DNA of 9,454 nt from contig CAMCFM010000128.1 in assembly GCA_945874095.1 (NCBI GenBank), positions 1 through 9,454 of the forward strand, given 5' to 3'. This stretch comes from Candidatus Kuenenia stuttgartensis (lineage in GTDB: Bacteria > Planctomycetota > Planctomycetia > Isosphaerales > Isosphaeraceae). The position numbers and the translations under genes are program-made. The notes under the pieces were generated by a model, which worked only from the letters and a program-made list of their open reading frames with translations, did no database searches and was not told the origin of the DNA. Below are positions 4,673 to 9,454 of the stretch, piece after piece (the first letter of the stretch is position 1; each line of letters begins with the position of its first letter).

Positions 4673-5842
4673 TCAGAATGTGAGTTTGCTGATTCTGTCG
4701 ACAGCTTCCAACAGACGTGGAGTTTCCACAGTCAGGGCAGCACGAATGTATCCATCGGCTGTTCGTCCAAAACCCAGGCCAGGGGTCATGACGACAGAGG
4801 CTTCATCCAGAAGGCGACCAGACAGTTCTGTGGAAGAGATTCCAGCAGGGCAGGGCATCCAGACATAGAAAGTGGATTTTGGAGTGGGCACATTCCATCC
4901 CGCTTTGCGCATAGCACTTACGAATGCGTCGCGACGTTCTTTATAAAGGTCGCGAATCCCAGGAGTGATCTCGTCGTATCCGTCCAAAGCCGTTTTGGCA
5001 GCCATTTGGATCGACGTGAAAATGCCTGAGTCCGTGTTCGACTTGACTTGGCCCAAGGCGCCTACGATGGCTGGATTTCCAACTGCAAAACCGACGCGCC
5101 AGCCGGTCATGTTGAACGTTTTCGAGAGACTGTGGAACTCGACTGAAACCTCTTTGCCACCAGGGATTTCGAGAATCGAGAGAGCTGGTTCTTCGTAGTA
5201 CATCTCGTTATAGGCTGCATCCTGAGCGATCACAAATCCGTATTTGTGAGCCAGTGCAACCGCTTTTTCGAAGAACGCACGATCGGCCATACCGGCGGTC
5301 GGGTTGTTCGGATAGTTCAGGAACATCAGACGGGTCCGGGCGAAAACTTCGGCTGGAATCGCGTCGAGGTCTGGCAGGAAGCCCAGTTCCGGGAGCAGCG
5401 GCATGGTATAGATGTCGGCACCCGCGAACATGCTTGACGAACGGTAGACTGGGTAGCATGGGTCGGGTACGAGGCTGATGTCACCTGGATTGAGGACGGC
5501 TAGAGGGAAGTGTGCCAGACCTTCCTTGGAGCCGATCAGGGGGAGGATTTCTGTGGCTGGATCGAGGGCGATTCCGTAGCGTTTTTGGAAAAAGCTGGCG
5601 ATCGACTGACGCAGTTCAGGGGCACCCTGATCGAGTGCATACTGGTGGTAGGAACGAACTTCGGCGTTCTTTTGAAGGCTTTCGATGATCGGCTTTGGGG
5701 TTGGGCGATCAGGGTCGCCCACTCCGAGATTGATCACATCTTTGCCAGCCGCAATGGCGGCCTTCTTTTTGCGGTCAATTTCCGCAAACAGGTATGGTGG
5801 CAACTTTTGAAGACGTTCTGACTTGACAAAGGCGCTGGCCAT
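4673..5842 (-). CDS. dapL: LL-diaminopimelate aminotransferase (PLP-dependent, class I/II)
   Basis: A 389-residue fold-type I aminotransferase. DapL converts tetrahydrodipicolinate to LL-2,6-diaminopimelate with glutamate as amino donor, giving precursor for lysine and peptidoglycan in one step instead of the succinyl or acetyl route. Signatures: INLGVGDPDRPTPKPI (about 37-52), SYHQYALDQGAPELRQSI (about 64-81), LNYPNNPTAG near residue 175-185, DAAYNEMYYEE, and FHSLSKTFNMTGWRVGFAVG with the PLP lysine at K241. The SKTFNMTGWR block is characteristic of DapL and its near relatives; a related class I aminotransferase (glutamate-pyruvate or aspartate type) cannot be fully excluded. A start at 5842 gives the normal N-terminus; no Shine-Dalgarno is seen, and a perfect 14-bp palindrome lies where it would be. 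Followed four bases later by folK. The length matches the family. Confidence 0.88.
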   Translation of the reverse strand: MASAFVKSERLQKLPPYLFAEIDRKKKAAIAAGKDVINLGVGDPDRPTPKPIIESLQKNAEVRSYHQYALDQGAPELRQSIASFFQKRYGIALDPATEILPLIGSKEGLAHFPLAVLNPGDISLVPDPCYPVYRSSSMFAGADIYTMPLLPELGFLPDLDAIPAEVFARTRLMFLNYPNNPTAGMADRAFFEKAVALAHKYGFVIAQDAAYNEMYYEEPALSILEIPGGKEVSVEFHSLSKTFNMTGWRVGFAVGNPAIVGALGQVKSNTDSGIFTSIQMAAKTALDGYDEITPGIRDLYKERRDAFVSAMRKAGWNVPTPKSTFYVWMPCPAGISSTELSGRLLDEASVVMTPGLGFGRTADGYIRAALTVETPRLLEAVDRISKLTF

Positions 5843-5845
5843 CGG

Positions 5846-5859
5846 TTCGAGATCTCGAA
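5846..5859. promoter_or_regulatory. perfect 14-bp palindrome directly before the dapL start
   Basis: TTCGAGATCTCGAA reads the same on both strands and ends three bases before the dapL ATG, occupying the place of the ribosome binding site. It could be an operator, or an mRNA element affecting initiation. No second copy was noticed in the window. It may also be chance. Confidence 0.35.
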
Positions 5860-5891
5860 GAGTGAATAGTTGTTGGGCTGGTCAAACAGAT

Positions 5892-5915
5892 TGACTCGAC
5901 ACCAATGTCGGGTCA
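5892..5915 (-). terminator. hairpin in the yebC-dapL gap; weak terminator candidate
   Basis: Arms TGACTCGACA and TGTCGGGTCA around CCAA (plus-strand reading), ten pairs if one G-U is allowed on the plus strand; on the minus-strand transcript that position is a C-A mismatch. It lies 31 bp after the yebC stop, but the minus strand lacks a proper T run after it (AATCTGTTTG), so it may be only an RNA structure or a weak terminator. Confidence 0.3.
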
Positions 5916-5945
5916 GGGTTGATTGAAAACGTCTGATATCAAGGA

Positions 5946-6692
5946 TCAGGCGTCTTCGTTCAGGATCGATTCAGGGATGATATCGTTGGCGTAAATGTTC
6001 TGTACGTCGTCATTTTCGTCCATCAGATCGCGCAGGCGAAGCATTTTGCGGGCCGATTCAGGATCAAGCTCAACGGTTGTCGATGGAAGGTGGCGTGTTT
6101 CAGCAGTATCAGTGACAATTCGAGCGTCTTCGAGTGCTTTTCGGACATCCTCGAAAACTTTCGGGTCGCAGGTGATTTCAAAATAGTCATCACTCGTAGC
6201 AATGTCGTCAGCGCCCGCTTCGAGGGCCACTTCCATCACGCGTTCTTCCGTCGTAGAGATGCGTGGGACCAGAAACAGACCCTTGTAGCTAAACAAGTAG
6301 CTTACACAGCCTGTACTACCCAAACTGCCGCCGCAGACTTCGAAAATTTTGCGAAGTTCACCGGCAGTCCGGTTACGGTTATCGGTCAGAATGTCGCACA
6401 TGACCGCAACACCTGCTGGCCCATAGCCTTCGTAGATGATTTCTTCGAAGTTTTCGCCACCGATTTCGCCCGTCCCTTTTTTGATGGCACGTTCGATATT
6501 TTCTTTTGGGCAACTAACCGAGCGAGCTTTATCGATGGCGTAACGGAGCCTGAGATTCATCGTGGGATCGCCGCCACCTGTGCGGGCGGAGACATAAATT
6601 GCACGACAAAGTTTGCTGAATAGCTTGCCACGCTTTGCATCGACAACACCCTTACGGTGAGCGATGTTAGCGGAGTGCGAATGTCCTGCCAT
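5946..6692 (-). CDS. yebC: YebC/PmpR (TACO1) family protein
   Basis: A 248-residue cytoplasmic protein, close to the family's usual ~245. It begins with the family signature MAGHSHSANIAHRKG followed by DAKRGKLFSKL, then GGGDPTMNLRLRYAIDKARS, the block PKENIERAIKKGTGE, YEGYGPAGVAVMCDILTDNRNRT, and the characteristic FEVCGGSLGSTGCVSYLF. The C-terminal half carries the acidic EVALEAGADDI motif. Family members were long annotated as transcriptional regulators (PmpR); bacterial and mitochondrial members are also implicated in easing translation through proline-rich stretches. The start at 6692 fits the signature and has AAGGAG at 6709-6704; the frame stays open for 19 more codons upstream, which are not part of the family. 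Ninety bases separate it from the TPR gene upstream, and a possible weak promoter lies in that gap. Confidence 0.93.
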   Translation of the reverse strand: MAGHSHSANIAHRKGVVDAKRGKLFSKLCRAIYVSARTGGGDPTMNLRLRYAIDKARSVSCPKENIERAIKKGTGEIGGENFEEIIYEGYGPAGVAVMCDILTDNRNRTAGELRKIFEVCGGSLGSTGCVSYLFSYKGLFLVPRISTTEERVMEVALEAGADDIATSDDYFEITCDPKVFEDVRKALEDARIVTDTAETRHLPSTTVELDPESARKMLRLRDLMDENDDVQNIYANDIIPESILNEDA

Positions 6693-6757
6693 CGAAACCT
6701 GCTCTCCTTCAGAGATTTTCCATTCAGGGGCGATTTCAAACCGACCCATCAGTCTCC

Positions 6758-6786
6758 AATATGATCTTTTTGGGCCGCAGATTCAA
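6758..6786 (-). promoter_or_regulatory. possible weak promoter of yebC
   Basis: On the minus strand TTGAAT (6786-6781, 4 of 6), a 17-bp spacer and CATATT (6763-6758, 4 of 6). The -35 overlaps the stop codon of the TPR gene. The match is weak and could be chance; no terminator is seen between the two genes, so co-transcription is equally possible. Confidence 0.25.
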
Positions 6787-9128
6787 GGGTTCGGAGAGTT
6801 CTCCGACTTCACCTGCTTCGGCATCGTTTCGAGATTCGTCAGTTTGGTCTTGAGCGACTTCGCCAATTTCTCGCCTGATTTCCCTGGCTCCAGATGCTTT
6901 TGAGCTTCGAGCCAGGCGGCTTTTGCCTTGTCAAATTTCTTGAGTCGGAAAAGAACATCGCCTGCATGGTCGAACAAGGTTCCGTCTGGACTGCTCCGTC
7001 GCGCGATGGAAATGGCTTTCTCAAGATACTTTAACGCTTCCTCAGCCTTGCCTCGTTTGTACAGAACCCATCCCAGACTGTCGAGGTATGCGGAATTGTC
7101 GGGGTCTTCTGTCACAGCCTTGCGAATCATCGCCTCAGCTTCTTCAAGACGCTTGCCCTGATCCGCATAAAGGTATCCCAAGTCATTGTTTACGCCAATA
7201 TCGTCAGGAGTTCGCTTGAGCAGTTGCTCCAACTCCATCTCACCTTTGGCGAAGTCGTCTGTGTTGACATAAATGACGGAAAGTCCTGAGTGAGCGACTC
7301 TTGCGAGTTCGTTGTTGGCTGGATACTGCTGGAGCAGGTTGCGATAGAAGTTGATCGCGTCCTGGTTTCGCTCGGCTCTCATCAGAATGGATCCGACAAG
7401 TCGATTGAAGTCCGAATCTTCCGGAGCCTTTTTCAGAATATCCTTGCCGATCCTCACCGCTTCATCAAACTGCTTGAGATCACTCAAGATATAACATTTC
7501 ATGCGTAATGCGGCAGGGTCGTTCGGGTCGCCTTTTAAAACACTTTCGACCGTTTCCAAGGCTTCTTTGGACTGTTTCGCCTGAAGCTGGAACTGGGCCA
7601 GTGTGACGAGATTACGACGATCTTTTTCGTTCGGAAACTTCTCGAAAAGTTCCTTCATCGATCCAGCCGCTTCAACATACTGGCCGTTTTCATAGTAGGT
7701 CAGTGCCAGCTCGCGAAGCGTTTCCGGGTTGGTATCGGCTTTCACGGCCAATGTTCTGAGCGTCACAAGTCGTTGCCACTGCTCGGCTTGACGAGCCAGA
7801 TAGAAAAGGCTGTTGTAGGTGGCTCGCTGGAAAGTTTTCGGATTGGCTTGAAGACGCTTGATCGCCGCATCGAGCACCGCTGTTGAATCGTCTGAATTCA
7901 CTGCCAGAGCATCGATTTGAGGACGAAGTGATTCCAGTCCGCCAGGCCGGGCCATGGCTCGGGCCATCAGATCAAGGAATCCGTCATATTTCTTGTCTTT
8001 GATCAGACCTGCAGCAAGGGCTCCAAAGCCTTGTGGATCTGGCTGGATTTTCACCAGTTGATCGTACAGAACTTTGGCCTTTTCAGCCTCTCCAGCATCT
8101 CGATAACGATCGGCAAGGACAGCGATAATCCCAGGATTATTGGGGTTGGCCTTGTTCAATGCTTCGAGCTTCGGAACCGCTTCGTCAGCCCGTTTCAGAC
8201 TTGCCAGAACGCGGGTCAGAAGCTCGTAAGGTTCGCGTGAGGAAGGCTTTCGACGAAACGAGGATTCGAGTTGGGCGAGCGCTTTATCGGCTTTACCTGC
8301 TTCCAGAAGGCTGGTCACTAGCAGGACGGACATCAAATTGTCATCCGGGTTGTAGCTCAGGCCTCGTTCAAAAGCACGTGCGGCAAGGTCCCATTTCTGG
8401 GTCGCTACAAAAACTCGGCCAAAGTTCAGGTACATCTGGGCAGGATCGTTGCCGAGGATCTGGTTGGTTTCTCCGGGATTCTCGTTGGAAGCCGTTTTCT
8501 CGTCAAGCATTTCCATCACTTTTGCAAGCTCTTCAGCCGCCTTGAGTGGCTGTTGAAGACGGCCTGCATAGAGCAAGCCTCTGGCAAAGTGGGCATACAG
8601 GGCGGCTTGCGACTTGGCGTTCAGCTTCGGGTTCGCAAGTGTTGCGGTGAGAAGCTTTTCGGCTTGCGGGAACTGGCCCCGGCGCTCGTAATAACTCACC
8701 ATCAGCCTCAGTGTGTTGGCATCGTCAGGCTCGATCGCCAAAACTTTCTGAGAGATTTCAATGCCTTTATCTTGTTTACCGAGCAAGAAGTTCAAGCGAC
8801 TGATGCGTTTCAGGACGGCCACATTCTGTGGGTCGATCACGGAACACTTTTCAAGAAGCTCCAGAGCTTCTGTCCACTCTCGACGGCTTTCATGAGCCCT
8901 GGCAGCCACAAACAGTTCAGCCATCTCGAGTTGGCGTTTGTCACCTACTGTTGCAGGATGAGCCGGGACAAAGATGGTGGGCAGATCTTCCAGCATGAGA
9001 CTGGCAGGAGTTGACGCTTGATCTTTGGCTTTTTCAGCAGGTTTATCCTGTGCTGAAAGCTCTGAGAGGGCCAGAATATGGGTGGCAGCTAACGCCAGGG
9101 TGCCGAAATATCGTGACCAAACGTTCAT
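6783..9128 (-). CDS. secreted or periplasmic TPR-repeat protein
   Basis: A 781-residue protein with an N-terminal signal peptide (hydrophobic stretch about 8-22, cleavage likely after LSA at residue 26) and then a charged linker. Almost all of the rest is tetratricopeptide repeats, visible as alternating helix pairs ending in NP, DP or PDD: roughly residues 68-190, 225-365, 465-620 and 640-755. Typical units are AARAHESRREWTEALELLEK and LALTYYENGQYVEAAGSMKE. The C-terminal part (from about 648) has NDLGYLYADQGKRLEEAEAM, AYLDSLGWVLYKRGKAEEAL and DHAGDVLFRLKKFDKAKAAW, a triad seen in many exported TPR proteins of Gram-negative bacteria. These repeats form protein-binding scaffolds; no enzyme domain, lipobox or membrane segment is seen, and the specific partner is unknown. 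GGAG seven bases before the ATG and a strong promoter upstream support the start. Confidence 0.88.
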   Translation of the reverse strand: MNVWSRYFGTLALAATHILALSELSAQDKPAEKAKDQASTPASLMLEDLPTIFVPAHPATVGDKRQLEMAELFVAARAHESRREWTEALELLEKCSVIDPQNVAVLKRISRLNFLLGKQDKGIEISQKVLAIEPDDANTLRLMVSYYERRGQFPQAEKLLTATLANPKLNAKSQAALYAHFARGLLYAGRLQQPLKAAEELAKVMEMLDEKTASNENPGETNQILGNDPAQMYLNFGRVFVATQKWDLAARAFERGLSYNPDDNLMSVLLVTSLLEAGKADKALAQLESSFRRKPSSREPYELLTRVLASLKRADEAVPKLEALNKANPNNPGIIAVLADRYRDAGEAEKAKVLYDQLVKIQPDPQGFGALAAGLIKDKKYDGFLDLMARAMARPGGLESLRPQIDALAVNSDDSTAVLDAAIKRLQANPKTFQRATYNSLFYLARQAEQWQRLVTLRTLAVKADTNPETLRELALTYYENGQYVEAAGSMKELFEKFPNEKDRRNLVTLAQFQLQAKQSKEALETVESVLKGDPNDPAALRMKCYILSDLKQFDEAVRIGKDILKKAPEDSDFNRLVGSILMRAERNQDAINFYRNLLQQYPANNELARVAHSGLSVIYVNTDDFAKGEMELEQLLKRTPDDIGVNNDLGYLYADQGKRLEEAEAMIRKAVTEDPDNSAYLDSLGWVLYKRGKAEEALKYLEKAISIARRSSPDGTLFDHAGDVLFRLKKFDKAKAAWLEAQKHLEPGKSGEKLAKSLKTKLTNLETMPKQVKSENSPNP

Positions 9129-9131
9129 GAA

Positions 9132-9148
9132 ACCACTCCGAGCGTGGT
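9132..9148 (-). promoter_or_regulatory. small 5'-UTR hairpin around the ribosome binding site of the TPR gene
   Basis: On the mRNA, ACCAC and GTGGT can pair around a 7-base loop that includes part of the GGAG ribosome binding site. The stem is only 5 bp, so any effect on translation is a guess. Confidence 0.25.
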
Positions 9149-9171
9149 GAAACTAGTGGATGTATATGACC

Positions 9172-9200
9172 TTTATAAGGCATCCGGGTTGAACTGACAA
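9172..9200 (-). promoter_or_regulatory. sigma70-type promoter of the TPR gene
   Basis: On the minus strand TTGTCA (9200-9195, 5 of 6), a 17-bp spacer and TATAAA (9177-9172, 5 of 6). The predicted transcript start near 9165 leaves a ~37-nt leader with a GGAG ribosome binding site. It is also placed between a strong upstream terminator and the start codon, so the TPR gene begins a new transcription unit. Confidence 0.65.
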
Positions 9201-9221
9201 TCGCGTTTAACCAATAAGATG

Positions 9222-9248
9222 AAAAAAACCTCGACCAAGAGGTCGAGG
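9222..9248 (-). terminator. Rho-independent terminator of the fasciclin-domain gene
   Basis: On the minus strand CCTCGACC, loop TCTT, GGTCGAGG: an 8-bp perfect G+C-rich stem, followed by seven T. It lies about 40 bases after the stop codon of the fasciclin gene and separates it from the TPR gene. Confidence 0.93.
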
Positions 9249-9256
9249 CTTCGTGG

Positions 9257-9270
9257 AATCACTAGTGATT
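9257..9270. repeat. perfect 14-bp palindrome between fasciclin gene and its terminator
   Basis: AATCACTAGTGATT is identical on both strands, and lies 8 bases before the terminator stem in the 3' untranslated region. It might add a second hairpin to the mRNA end, or be a protein site. It could be chance. Confidence 0.4.
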
Positions 9271-9287
9271 TCAAGCGGAGAACCGAA

Positions 9288-9454
9288 TTACTCGGATGGT
9301 GGCAGAATGACGGCGTCGATTACGTGAATCACGCCATTCTTGCATTCGATGTCGGTCTTGACGACCTTGGCCTTGTTGACCAGAACTCCGCCGTCAACAA
9401 CGCTGACTGCGATTTCAGATCCTTGAACGGATTTGACTTTCTTGCCGTCCAATT
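9288..9454 (-). CDS. fasciclin (FAS1) domain protein, C-terminal end only
   Basis: The gene enters from the right edge; only the last ~54 codons are here, ending in TAA at 9290-9288. The visible end reads LDGKKVKSVQGSEIAVSVVD, then GGVLVNKAKVVKTDIECKNG and VIHVIDAVILPPSE. The strands ending in an asparagine-glycine turn and VIHVIDAVILP are the conserved second motif (H2 region) that closes FAS1 domains. Such proteins are usually small, exported, and involved in adhesion or surface contact; a signal peptide cannot be checked because the N-terminus is missing. It stops directly after the FAS1 domain, with nothing further. A strong terminator follows. Confidence 0.88.
   Translation of the reverse strand, partial: LDGKKVKSVQGSEIAVSVVDGGVLVNKAKVVKTDIECKNGVIHVIDAVILPPSE

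Noticed and set aside
6693..6749. 19-codon upstream extension of yebC
   Set aside because: The family signature begins with MAGHS at 6692, where a proper ribosome binding site exists.
4604..8545. Plus-strand frames across folK, dapL, yebC and the TPR gene (for example 4604-5029, 6090-6623, 8159-8545)
   Set aside because: Shadows of well-supported minus-strand genes.
9257..9270. Resemblance of AATCACTAGTGA to a T-vector cloning junction, considered as contamination
   Set aside because: The match stops at 12 bases and both flanks are ordinary host sequence with a continuous gene and terminator.

Overview
The window looks like a chromosomal stretch from a planctomycete (phylum Planctomycetota). 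This is inferred from the product set: an LL-diaminopimelate aminotransferase of the DapL type, a FolK with a long C-terminal extension, a secreted TPR-rich protein, a fasciclin-domain protein, and a tyrosine integrase lying against the tmRNA gene. No rRNA or other phylogenetic marker is present, so the genus is not called.

Left part (1 to about 2815): the end of an integrative element inserted at the 3' end of the tmRNA gene ssrA. It holds a gene-poor stretch (1-683), a small ribbon-helix-helix protein on the minus strand (684-932), a divergent control region with a candidate sigma70-type promoter and two palindromes (about 1099-1180), an AlpA/excisionase-like winged-HTH protein (1235-1468) and a tyrosine recombinase (from 1470). 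Four TGCAGCA repeats spaced 10-11 bp apart and a cluster of TGTCACC repeats lie between the integrase catalytic domain and the tmRNA 3' end; they resemble recombinase or excisionase binding sites. The other attachment site is outside the window.

Junction (2783-3182): a complete tmRNA gene on the minus strand, not in the supplied ORF list because it is an RNA. The 7-bp acceptor stem, T arm, tag reading frame (AKTSTQTLRLAA, stop), the helix closing around the tag stop, and a Rho-independent terminator can all be seen. The integrase reading frame has no stop before the attachment site and runs antisense into the tmRNA, so its last ~80 codons are antisense ssrA.

Right part (3183-9454): host core genes, all on the minus strand. 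In order of transcription they are a fasciclin-domain gene (only its end is here) with a strong terminator, a secreted 781-aa TPR protein with its own good promoter, yebC (translation/regulatory factor), dapL and folK (4 bp apart, an operon), smpB (candidate own promoter inside the end of folK) and ssrA. SmpB and tmRNA form the trans-translation ribosome-rescue system and are adjacent, so the element has inserted next to both of its components without obvious damage to the tmRNA.

No CRISPR array, restriction system, toxin-antitoxin pair or other recognised defence system was found. The most unusual signals are the integrase/tmRNA antisense fusion, the phased repeats near the attachment site, and the non-consensus tmRNA details (tag peptide, T loop, no encoded CCA).
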